A DNA stretch of 40,317 nt from an uncultured Cytophagales bacterium (GTDB taxonomy: Bacteria; Bacteroidota; Bacteroidia; Cytophagales; UBA9547), in NCBI GenBank assembly GCA_945957555.1, contig CAMFLX010000025.1, forward strand, positions 1 through 40,317. Direction: 5' to 3'. Within the stretch, counting starts at the first letter, position 1. The number at the start of each line of letters is the position of its first letter. The notes beneath the pieces were generated by a model, which worked only from the letters and a program-made list of their open reading frames with translations, was not told the DNA's origin and made no database searches. Below are positions 33,141-40,317 of this stretch, piece by piece. Made by a program: the position numbers and the translations under genes.

Positions 33141-34441
33141 TTTTTTGATAAGGCTTTTCTATTAAAGTTGATCAAAATTATAAAAGAAATGATACTTGCC
33201 AAAAAGTATATAATCAATGCAATAATACTTTGGCGCATTCCTCCTGTAATTTGATTAATAATACCAAATGACATGGTACCAAGTACTATGGAAATTTTCT
33301 CTATAAATTCATAAAAACTAAAGCTAGAGGTATTTGTTAGATTGGCTGGAAGGAGCTTGCTAAATGTTGATCTAGATAAACTTTGTACTCCCCCCATCAT
33401 AAAACCAACGATGACCGCCAGGATACAAAATTCTTTGTAGTTTGATGTGAAATATGCCCCAATACATATACCAATCCAGACAACACAGCAAACAGTCAAA
33501 GTCGTAATGTTCCCAATTTTTTTTGATAATTTCGCTAGTAGCATGGCTCCAACTACAGCGATAAGTTGTATAATAAGTATAATTGGAATAAGTTCTTCCT
33601 CTTTCAATTTAAGCTCTTTACTCCCAAATATGCCAGCGAGAAACATGATGGTTTGGATTCCTGCTGAATATAGAAAAAACGATATAATGTATAACATAAC
33701 GGTTTTATTGGCTCTGAGGTTTTTAGCTGTATATAAAATGTCTTTTAAGCCTAATGTTAATAAATTTTGATTTGAATCTTTTTTGATAAGTCGGTCTATT
33801 GGTAGCTTACTAAATGAATATGAGGCAAATATGAACCACCAAATACCTACCATTAAAAAGGAGATTTTTATGGACATTGTTTTTTCTAAACCTAGTTTTT
33901 CATGAAATATAATAATTGCTAGGTTAGTAATGAGTAATATTACACTCCCCACAAAGCCATAAGAATATCCCATAGCACTTACCTTATCTTGCAGTCGAGG
34001 TGATACGATTTGTGGAAGGTAGGAATTGTAGTAAGCAAGGCTGCCAGCATAACCAATAGTAGCCATAATGAACACAAAACAACCTATATAATAGTGATTT
34101 TTGTCAAAAAAATATAAAAGACAACAAGCTATGCTTCCTAAAGTAGAAAAGAATTTTAAGAATGATTTTTTTGTATCATAGACGTCTGATATGCCAGCAA
34201 GTAAAAGGTTTACGAATATTATACTTAAAAAGGAGACTGAAAGTAGAAAAGAAAAAAGTGTTCCTGTTTCTAATTCGAAGCCAAGGAGTGGTACTTTTTG
34301 TGAGGGAAATGCCTCATTTGATACAAATTCGAAATATCCTGGAAAAATTGCTGTGGTGATAGTGAGATTATAAGCTGAGTTTGCCCAATCGTACATACAC
34401 CACGCTTGAATAGTTTTTTTATTATTGAGTGATTTTTCCAA
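33137..34441 (-). CDS. UMF1/Atg22-type MFS transporter
   Basis: A 434-residue inner-membrane protein with about 12 helices. The N-terminal AWCMYDWANSAYNLTITTAIFPGYF is the signature of the UMF1 family (relatives of yeast Atg22 vacuolar amino-acid effluxer). The mid-protein SLAYYNSYLPQIVSPRLQDKVSAMGYSYGFVGS and GGVQSLSRSTFSKLLP also match. The substrate is unknown. The start is TTG 34441: a stop codon lies just upstream and the next in-frame methionine is inside the signature. First gene of the operon with the barrel protein and the TPR-CHAT protein; a TAGTTTTG element lies at 34467-34474. It is divergent from the symporter gene. Confidence 0.88.
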   Translation of the reverse strand: MEKSLNNKKTIQAWCMYDWANSAYNLTITTAIFPGYFEFVSNEAFPSQKVPLLGFELETGTLFSFLLSVSFLSIIFVNLLLAGISDVYDTKKSFLKFFSTLGSIACCLLYFFDKNHYYIGCFVFIMATIGYAGSLAYYNSYLPQIVSPRLQDKVSAMGYSYGFVGSVILLITNLAIIIFHEKLGLEKTMSIKISFLMVGIWWFIFASYSFSKLPIDRLIKKDSNQNLLTLGLKDILYTAKNLRANKTVMLYIISFFLYSAGIQTIMFLAGIFGSKELKLKEEELIPIILIIQLIAVVGAMLLAKLSKKIGNITTLTVCCVVWIGICIGAYFTSNYKEFCILAVIVGFMMGGVQSLSRSTFSKLLPANLTNTSSFSFYEFIEKISIVLGTMSFGIINQITGGMRQSIIALIIYFLASIISFIILINFNRKALSKK

Positions 34442-34466
34442 TTTTTATATGTTATTTTGAATAATA

Positions 34467-34474
34467 CAAAACTA
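34467..34474 (-). promoter_or_regulatory. -7 element of the MFS-barrel-CHAT operon
   Basis: TAGTTTTG on the minus strand fits TAnnTTTG, 25 bp before the TTG start. No -33 element was found, so this promoter may need an activator or be weak. Confidence 0.35.
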
Positions 34475-34513
34475 AAGTATGCAATTTTCGTATTATTTTT
34501 CTAAAAAACGTAG

Positions 34514-36064
34514 ATGCCAACACTTTTTTCTACTGATTTATTAATATTGGTCTTGTTTGTTGTAGGCGTTGGGTATTTTTCTTTGCGATCTACAAAAAAA
34601 GCTTTCACTGTTGAGGAATATTTCTTTGCAGATAAAACTCTTACTTGGCCGGTAATTGGTATCACAATTATTGCTTCAAATATTTCCACTGAGCATTTTG
34701 TTGCTCAAGCGGGTGATGGGTACAAAGTAGGGCTTGCTTATGCCAGTTATGAATGGACAGCTAGTCTGGTGATGATATTTGTAGCCCTAGTGATATTACC
34801 TAAGTTTCTTAGGGCAGGAATACGCACACTTCCAGAATATTTAGAGTATAGATATAATCAGACGACAAGGTTACTTATGGCCATCGTAGTGGTAGTGATT
34901 TATACATGGGTCTTGCTCCCTTCTGTAATTTATCTGGCTGCCGTAACCCTTAATGGGATCTTTAATATTAACATTTTTATGTTTATATTATTTATAGGTA
35001 TCGTTTCTGGTGTTTTTTCTGTATTAGGGGGATTGAACACGGTAGTTAAAGCAAATATAATCTTTGGGATATTCATTCTCTTGGGAGGAGCTACGATTAC
35101 GCTTTTGGGGCTAATTAAGGTAGGCGGTATGGGAGAGTTTGTTAAACTAAATCCTGAGAAGTTAACGAGTCTTTTACCTGCTAATGATACAAGATTGCCA
35201 TGGACAAATGTGTTTTTGGGAGGTTTATGGGTATTACATTATAATTATTGGTGTGCAAATCAATTTATTGTTCAACATTCTTTGGCGTCAAAAACACTAT
35301 CGGAGGGGCAAAAGGGGATCTTATTTGCAGCTACCATTAAATTAGTTATCCCATTCTTGATTATAATTCCCGGAATCATGGGATATGATTTTTTTGGAGC
35401 ACAATTTTTGGATCATAGTGACAAGGTTTTTCTCAATTTGATTAATTATCTGATTCCTGATGGATTAAAAGGATTCTTTTTGACAATTTTGATAGGTGCA
35501 GCAATCAGTACATTACATTCACAGGTTCATGCCGCATCGTCTATATTTACGCTTGATATTTTTCAACGATTTATTGACAAGAAAGCAAGTGATACTAAAC
35601 TTGTCAATACTGGCCGTATAATGGCAGTAGTATTGTTAATATTTGCTTGTATTCGTGCTTCGTTCCTGACCAATACTGGAGGTGAAGATTTCTACGAATT
35701 AATTCAAAAGTTCTGGGGATATATTGCGCCCGCACTCGTAATTCTATTTTCACTAGGTGTTTTAGGGAAGAGATCTCCCGCGATCTCAGCAAATATCATT
35801 TTGTTGTTAAACCCAATTGTTTACCAACTATGCCTTAAATACCTGGATTCGAGTTGGTCGCTCTTAGACAAGGTTGGAATCACTTGGGTGATTCTAATTG
35901 TAGTGTATGTGCTCATACATATAGTTTCACACAATAAAGAAAAGGAAATCAAGGTGATTCCAGAGAGGAATAGTGAAATTAAGTTTGAGAGAAATTTAGC
36001 TGTATTCATCTGGAGTATTTTTATATTCTCCGCCATATCGGCCATGTATCTGATTTTTCTTTAG
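34514..36064 (+). CDS. Sodium/solute symporter (SSF family)
   Basis: A 516-residue inner-membrane transporter with about 14 helices. SSF family marks are visible: EEYFFADKTLTWPVIGITIIASNISTEHFV near the first helices (the Na+-site region), RTLPEYLEYRYNQTTR, SVLGGLNTVVKANIIFG, and WCANQFIVQHSLASK. It is closest in feel to the SGLT-like sugar branch, but substrate cannot be assigned with confidence. It lies divergent from the MFS gene and 213 bp before the HAD gene, with no carbohydrate enzymes nearby to suggest a sugar. Confidence 0.88.
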   Translation: MPTLFSTDLLILVLFVVGVGYFSLRSTKKAFTVEEYFFADKTLTWPVIGITIIASNISTEHFVAQAGDGYKVGLAYASYEWTASLVMIFVALVILPKFLRAGIRTLPEYLEYRYNQTTRLLMAIVVVVIYTWVLLPSVIYLAAVTLNGIFNINIFMFILFIGIVSGVFSVLGGLNTVVKANIIFGIFILLGGATITLLGLIKVGGMGEFVKLNPEKLTSLLPANDTRLPWTNVFLGGLWVLHYNYWCANQFIVQHSLASKTLSEGQKGILFAATIKLVIPFLIIIPGIMGYDFFGAQFLDHSDKVFLNLINYLIPDGLKGFFLTILIGAAISTLHSQVHAASSIFTLDIFQRFIDKKASDTKLVNTGRIMAVVLLIFACIRASFLTNTGGEDFYELIQKFWGYIAPALVILFSLGVLGKRSPAISANIILLLNPIVYQLCLKYLDSSWSLLDKVGITWVILIVVYVLIHIVSHNKEKEIKVIPERNSEIKFERNLAVFIWSIFIFSAISAMYLIFL

Positions 36065-36221
36065 ACTTCTTTTTGAAAGAGGGAAAGAGTAGGCGAGGGA
36101 AGAGTGTTTGATTCTCATGTTTGAATTCGATTTTAAAATATTTTTGATAATAGGGCTTAAATTTATAGCATTACTATATTAAAGAAAGTTTTTTAGTATT
36201 CAGTTTCTAATCCTTTTTTAA

Positions 36222-36229
36222 TATCTTTG
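36222..36229 (+). promoter_or_regulatory. -7 element upstream of the HAD-YggS-DUF423 unit
   Basis: TATCTTTG matches TAnnTTTG, 48 bp before ATG 36278. A -33 element is not clear. Confidence 0.4.
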
Positions 36230-36277
36230 AATGTCATTCCATGTTATTTTGAGGTATAGTTTTTTGACAGTGAGACG

Positions 36278-37015
36278 ATGAAATTTTTGAAGGATATCAA
36301 TAACAAGAAGCAAGTTGTAGACTTATATAAAGATTTAGGTGCTACTTTTATCACACCATATACTGAGTTAATCGAGAGATTGCCCAAGATAAAAGCTTTT
36401 GTATTTGACTGGGATGGGGTGTTTAATGCAGGTTCTAAAGGAGTGAGTTCTCCAAGTACCTTTTCTGAGCCTGACATTAGTGGTATTAACTTAATGCGAT
36501 ATTCATATTATCTTCATTATGGTGAAATACCTGCTGTGATCATTATTACTGGGGAGGCTAATGATAATTCTGTTAAGCTAGCCAATAGAGAGAATTTTAA
36601 TTTTGTGTATCAAAAAGTTGTCAATAAAGTTGATGCTTGTATTGATGTAATGAGTAAACTCAATCTTGTGGCAGGTGAAGTAGCTTGTGTATATGACGAT
36701 TTTAATGATAGTTCGATGGCCAAGATATGTGCTTTACGGTATTTGATCAATCGATCATCTAGTCCCATTTTTACATCATATTTGATTAATAACAATTTTT
36801 GTGATTATATAACTGCTCATTCACAACCATATAATCCAATTAGGGAGATTTGTGAATTGAACATGGCTTTATTGGGGAAATATGATGAAGCGGTGAATTC
36901 AAGAACAAATTTTGATGAGACATATAAAAAGTATATGGGTAAAAGGTCGGTCCTCAAGCCGGAATTTTATGCATTGCATAAGGGGACTTTTTCTGAGGTG
37001 ATTATCACAAGTTAG
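36278..37015 (+). CDS. HAD-superfamily (KdsC-like) phosphatase
   Basis: The 245-residue protein carries the HAD phosphatase motifs: nucleophile FDWDGVFNAG (Asp44, Asp46), motif II VIIITGEAND (Thr about 106), and metal motif VYDDFNDSSMA. In KdsC (Kdo-8-phosphate phosphatase) the corresponding first motif is DVDGVLTDG. Here there is no large cap domain either, so a C0/KdsC-like fold fits. The C-terminal third (REICELNMALLGKYDEAVNSR) is an extension not found in KdsC and, from memory, seen in a Bacteroidota-specific branch. The substrate is not known; no Kdo genes are next to it. YggS follows after 9 bp, indicating one operon. Confidence 0.85.
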   Translation: MKFLKDINNKKQVVDLYKDLGATFITPYTELIERLPKIKAFVFDWDGVFNAGSKGVSSPSTFSEPDISGINLMRYSYYLHYGEIPAVIIITGEANDNSVKLANRENFNFVYQKVVNKVDACIDVMSKLNLVAGEVACVYDDFNDSSMAKICALRYLINRSSSPIFTSYLINNNFCDYITAHSQPYNPIREICELNMALLGKYDEAVNSRTNFDETYKKYMGKRSVLKPEFYALHKGTFSEVIITS

Positions 37016-37024
37016 TTATAAGAT

Positions 37025-37690
37025 ATGAGTCTTCAAGAGAATCTTGAGTTTTATACTAAAGTTACGAATCTTCATAATGCCAAATTAATAGCTGTCTCAA
37101 AGACACATCCTGTAGAATCAATTCAAGCAGCATATTATTTAGGGCAAAAGATTTTTGGGGAGAACAGGGTTCAAGAGCTCGTAGAAAAGTATGAGTTATT
37201 ACCCAAAGATATTGAATGGCATTTGATTGGACATTTACAAAAGAATAAAGCAAAATACATAGTAGGCTTTGTCGCTCTCATTCATTCTATAGATAGTTGG
37301 GAGTTGCTTTTAGAGGTAAATAAACAGGCGAGTAAGATAGGAAGATGTGTTGCTTGTTTGCTCCAAGTGCATATTGCTGATGAGAAAACCAAGTTTGGAT
37401 TTTCTGAGGACGAATTGATAGACCTATTGAGCAATAATGAAATCGGGAAATTACAGCATGTCAATATAGTTGGACTTATGGGTATGGCAACTTTTACGGA
37501 CAATCTCAATAAAATAGGCTCAGAATTTAATAATCTTAGAAGGATCTTCGATCGTATTAAGGCGCAGTTTAAAATTGTAAATGTACGTATGGAGGAACTA
37601 TCAATGGGTATGAGTAGCGACTATGAATTGGCTTTGGCGGAAGGAAGTACAATGATCCGAGTAGGAACGGCTATTTTTGGGAAACGATAG
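37025..37690 (+). CDS. YggS-family pyridoxal-5'-phosphate homeostasis protein
   Basis: A 221-residue, single-domain PLP-binding TIM-barrel protein. The PLP lysine is Lys26 in LIAVSKTHP. The family segments FGENRVQEL, EWHLIGHLQKNK, HSIDSWELL and QVHIADEKTKFGF are all present, as is the C-terminal SMGMSSDYELALAEGSTMIRVGTAIFG. Such proteins keep free PLP at safe levels and do not catalyse a known reaction. It sits in the HAD-YggS-DUF423 unit with short gaps (9 and 4 bp). Confidence 0.95.
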   Translation: MSLQENLEFYTKVTNLHNAKLIAVSKTHPVESIQAAYYLGQKIFGENRVQELVEKYELLPKDIEWHLIGHLQKNKAKYIVGFVALIHSIDSWELLLEVNKQASKIGRCVACLLQVHIADEKTKFGFSEDELIDLLSNNEIGKLQHVNIVGLMGMATFTDNLNKIGSEFNNLRRIFDRIKAQFKIVNVRMEELSMGMSSDYELALAEGSTMIRVGTAIFGKR

Positions 37691-37694
37691 GAAT

Positions 37695-38066
37695 ATGAAT
37701 CAAATTTTTATGACCATTGCTTCTACACTGGGAGTAGTGGCTGTTGGTATTGGTGCTTTTGGTGCACATGGGTTATCTAAAATATTGGAAGGTAACGGGA
37801 GGCTCGATACTTTTGAAACAGCTGTCAAATATCATTTTTATCACACTTTGGCATTGCTAATTGTATCTATACTCGTTAAGATCTCTGGAGATGATAGATA
37901 TTTGAGCTGGGCAGGTTGGAGTTTTATAGCAGGGATACTCATCTTTTCCGGTTCTCTTTACATCTTGGCAATTACAAATATTAAATGGCTTGGGGCAATC
38001 ACTCCAGTTGGAGGATTTTTATTTATAGTAGGTTGGGCCTGCCTTTTTTATTATTCTATTAAATAA
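37695..38066 (+). CDS. DUF423 (YgdD-like) membrane protein
   Basis: The 123-residue product from ATG 37695 has four membrane helices and the DUF423 signature VGIGAFGAHGL then ETAVKYHFYHTLALL. ITPVGGFLFIVGWACL near the C-terminus completes the family pattern. The function of this widespread family is unknown. An earlier TTG (37677) would overlap the YggS gene and is not needed. Last gene of the operon; the next gene has its own -7 element. Confidence 0.92.
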   Translation: MNQIFMTIASTLGVVAVGIGAFGAHGLSKILEGNGRLDTFETAVKYHFYHTLALLIVSILVKISGDDRYLSWAGWSFIAGILIFSGSLYILAITNIKWLGAITPVGGFLFIVGWACLFYYSIK

Positions 38067-38072
38067 TTCTTA

Positions 38073-38080
38073 TATCTTTG
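38073..38080 (+). promoter_or_regulatory. -7 element of the right-edge TPR gene
   Basis: TATCTTTG matches TAnnTTTG and lies 18 bp before ATG 38099. Confidence 0.45.
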
Positions 38081-38098
38081 ACAGCTAAAGTCCACATA

Positions 38099-40317
38099 AT
38101 GAATTCAAAAAGGTTTTTAATCTTGATGTTATTAGGGGTTTCTAACTATATTTTTGCTCAAAATACCAGTTTAGATAAACTCAATGAAAGTCTAACAAAC
38201 GGAAATTACAAAAGGTTAGAAAAGGAGCTAAAGTCATTTACTATTCCAAGTGAGGCTATATATTTGATGAAATTGGCTTCGATACAAACAGTATTTGCGA
38301 CAATAGAAAATGATGAAAACGAGATATCAAAAAGTACAGAAACTATAAAGTCCTGTTTGGAAAAAATAGATTCTAAAGATCCTAATAAATCGCTAAGTGC
38401 CATCTCTTTCGTTGTCAATAATTTGTTGAAAGTAAGTAGAATAGATTTGTGTAGGCAAATTTTGGCTAAAACCGCATCATTGGTAAATGTTTCCGATGAG
38501 TCTTTAAAACTCAACTCTTTATTTGTTATATGTAAGCAAATAGAAACTAATGCTTTAGGAGGATATAATATTGAGGCTAAGAATCTTTTAGATAAATATG
38601 GTACTTATTTTGAGTCGTATAAGGAGCAGAAAACTGATAAGGTGCAGGCTGAACTCTATAATCAATATTTATTAGCAAAAGGTATTTTTTTGTATCAGTA
38701 TGGGAATTATACAGATGCGCAAAAGGTCTTTTTGACTGCTCAGAAAACAATTAAATCTAACAAGGGGGTAGATTATAATAACTACTATAAAACTTTGTAT
38801 TTTAAGTCGCTTTCTATGGAGGAACAGGGCGATTCATGGAAGGCTATAAGGGAATTAAGAAAGTCTTTTTTCTTTAAAAAGAACAAGAAGTCGCTTATTA
38901 AGTTGGCAATGAGAGCAAAGATTGCGGAATATTACGCAAGTAGTAACAAGGATTTAAATTTTTTAAGGAACAAATCTAAATATGAGTATGCGATGCGTAG
39001 ATTTGATGATTCTAACCCCCTTAAATATAAAAGTAGACTTTTGGAAATACAGAGGTTGCAATTTCATAATTCGTATGAAAAGGCTTATAATCTTCAGCAA
39101 AAGACGAGTAAAGAATTAGGTATCGGTTATGAAACCACAAATCCATGGGTTCTTGATATTATAAATACGCAATATATTTCCAATATTAAAACTCACAGGT
39201 ACAATGAAGCAACAGATACTTTAAAGCGATACTTAACGCTTAAAAAGAAACTATTTGGAGAAAATAGTCCAGAATACTCTCAGGCAAAAATGGAATTGGC
39301 AGAATTTCTATTGTTATATAGTAATGAGCTAGATAGAGCTGCGAAAATACTTGAAGAGGACTATGAAAAAGTTATAGTACCTAATTATTCCGAGAGTCAT
39401 AAAACTACTTGTGATAATTTAATCATTAAATCTATTTCATATAGAGAAGCTGATGCGTTTGCAAAGGAAGTAGAAATTTTGGAACAAGCACAGAGGATTG
39501 CAAACAATGATTCTTCTTATGAAAACAAGATTAAAGTCTATGAAAATCTCTCCGAAGCATACTTACTGAATGGTGATTATGCCAAGGCAGAAAGTTTAGT
39601 ACATAAATCCATAACTTTAATTAACAAACAGACATCAAATTCCAAATTGTTGAATTCTGTTGCTTATTTGGATCTAGCTAAGTTCTATCTTAATATTGGC
39701 CGATTGCAGGAGGCAAAGAAAAGTATTGGTGTCGCTAAGAAATATGCGAAAAAATCAAAATATGATACAGATTTGGTAATGGGTAATTCTCTTGATGAAC
39801 AAGCTAGTCTTTTGATAGAATTTAGCAAGTTTAACAAAGCAGAGGAATTATTAGTGGATAATATCGCCTTCAAAACCAAACTTTTTGGAAATGAGAGTAA
39901 AAGCCTGTTGGACTCTTACAATTCATTAGCAAAGGTAAATCTTATTGAAGGAAAGTACCCTGAAGCAGAAGAGTGTGTTAATAGGTCTTTGGCTATATCA
40001 AAAACAGTATATGGAGAGAAGTCATTGAAATATGCAAGTACTTTAAGCTTACAAAAGGATCTGTTTACAAGTATTGGTGATTTTAGAAGGGCCAATGATG
40101 TAGCTTCCAAGATTTATAAAATAAGAAAAGAAAAGCTAGGAGATAACCATATAAAAACAGCGGATGCGTTAGATAATTTGGCTACAAGTGAGTTTCTTTT
40201 GAACAACGATCCTGAAAAGACTTTGGCGGATATTGAAAAGGCAATGGCTGTGTATAAAAAGAATAATTTGACTAAACATCCTTATTATTCTGATATACTT
40301 ACGAATAAGGCATATGT
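38099..40317 (+). CDS. Large exported TPR protein, cut off by the window edge
   Basis: The frame stays open from ATG 38099 to the last base, at least 739 codons; no stop was found when read line by line. A signal peptide (MNSKRFLILMLLGVSNYIFA, cleaved before Gln21) is followed by a long helical region with TPR repeats. The clearest are in the last 200 residues: SYNSLAKVNLIEGKYPEAEECVNRSLAI, then LFTSIGDFRRANDVASKIYKI and LGDNHIKTADALDNLATSEFLL. The spacing is like kinesin-light-chain-type TPRs (about 42 residues). The same layout, signal peptide plus long TPR array, is seen in the TPR-CHAT protein at 29600-32206. The missing C-terminus may therefore hold a CHAT domain, but this cannot be seen here. 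Confidence 0.85.
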   Translation, partial: MNSKRFLILMLLGVSNYIFAQNTSLDKLNESLTNGNYKRLEKELKSFTIPSEAIYLMKLASIQTVFATIENDENEISKSTETIKSCLEKIDSKDPNKSLSAISFVVNNLLKVSRIDLCRQILAKTASLVNVSDESLKLNSLFVICKQIETNALGGYNIEAKNLLDKYGTYFESYKEQKTDKVQAELYNQYLLAKGIFLYQYGNYTDAQKVFLTAQKTIKSNKGVDYNNYYKTLYFKSLSMEEQGDSWKAIRELRKSFFFKKNKKSLIKLAMRAKIAEYYASSNKDLNFLRNKSKYEYAMRRFDDSNPLKYKSRLLEIQRLQFHNSYEKAYNLQQKTSKELGIGYETTNPWVLDIINTQYISNIKTHRYNEATDTLKRYLTLKKKLFGENSPEYSQAKMELAEFLLLYSNELDRAAKILEEDYEKVIVPNYSESHKTTCDNLIIKSISYREADAFAKEVEILEQAQRIANNDSSYENKIKVYENLSEAYLLNGDYAKAESLVHKSITLINKQTSNSKLLNSVAYLDLAKFYLNIGRLQEAKKSIGVAKKYAKKSKYDTDLVMGNSLDEQASLLIEFSKFNKAEELLVDNIAFKTKLFGNESKSLLDSYNSLAKVNLIEGKYPEAEECVNRSLAISKTVYGEKSLKYASTLSLQKDLFTSIGDFRRANDVASKIYKIRKEKLGDNHIKTADALDNLATSEFLLNNDPEKTLADIEKAMAVYKKNNLTKHPYYSDILTNKAY

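Noticed and set aside
1-40317. tRNA, rRNA, CRISPR array, prophage or intact transposon
   Set aside because: No tRNA T-loop context, no regularly spaced identical repeats, no transposase, integrase or phage structural gene was found on either strand.

Overview
The window is AT-rich, gene-dense chromosomal DNA from a member of the Bacteroidota. I base this on three things. Many genes are preceded by the TAnnTTTG -7 promoter element of that phylum, several with a TTG/TTTG about 19-22 bp further upstream. Recognisable Shine-Dalgarno sequences are almost absent. Several protein families are ones I know as Bacteroidota-typical: an Omp28-like lipoprotein, the GNAT protein paired with argG, a two-domain DUF1573 protein, Mrp without its C-terminal CxxC, a KdsC-like HAD phosphatase, and large secreted TPR/CHAT proteins. 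The genus cannot be named from the sequence alone. No rRNA, tRNA, CRISPR array, intact insertion sequence or prophage was seen.

Layout. 1-5.1 kb is an accessory block of four exported proteins of unknown role. The first two lie between direct copies of a 20-bp sequence and are followed by two non-coding hairpins; the next two are a translationally coupled lipoprotein pair. 5.1-8.6 kb holds a tiny secreted peptide, a very small kinase-like protein, an acyltransferase-3 membrane protein, a secreted protein, a 21-bp tandem repeat, a doubtful small ORF and about 500 bp of non-coding DNA. 8.6-10.6 kb is an arginine unit: a GNAT protein with a four-cysteine cluster, then argG and a strong terminator. 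10.7-14.2 kb runs precorrin-2 dehydrogenase, a small membrane-anchored protein, a DUF1573 protein, the Mrp iron-sulfur carrier ATPase and an Nfu-type scaffold, a siroheme and Fe-S flavoured cluster. A convergent gene (14.3-15.0 kb) looks like a divergent nucleotidyltransferase. 15.2-22.8 kb is a YdeP/FdhF-like molybdopterin oxidoreductase followed by nuoKLMN, the proton-pumping membrane subunits of complex I, without nuoA-J next to them.

22.8-29.5 kb is mostly housekeeping: an outer-membrane-like protein, a conserved Bacteroidota protein divergent from a DUF349 protein, hemB, metK and a TerC-family membrane protein, separated by compact hairpin terminators. 29.6-34.4 kb is a tightly overlapping minus-strand operon encoding a UMF1-type MFS transporter, an outer-membrane beta-barrel-like protein and an exported TPR-CHAT putative protease. 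This is the best candidate for an undescribed system. 34.5-38.1 kb holds a sodium/solute symporter, then a HAD phosphatase, a YggS-type PLP protein and a DUF423 membrane protein in one unit. From 38,099 to the right edge runs a large exported TPR protein, cut off by the window, that may be a second TPR-CHAT protein.

All functional calls are from reading the translated sequence by eye; no database search was possible.
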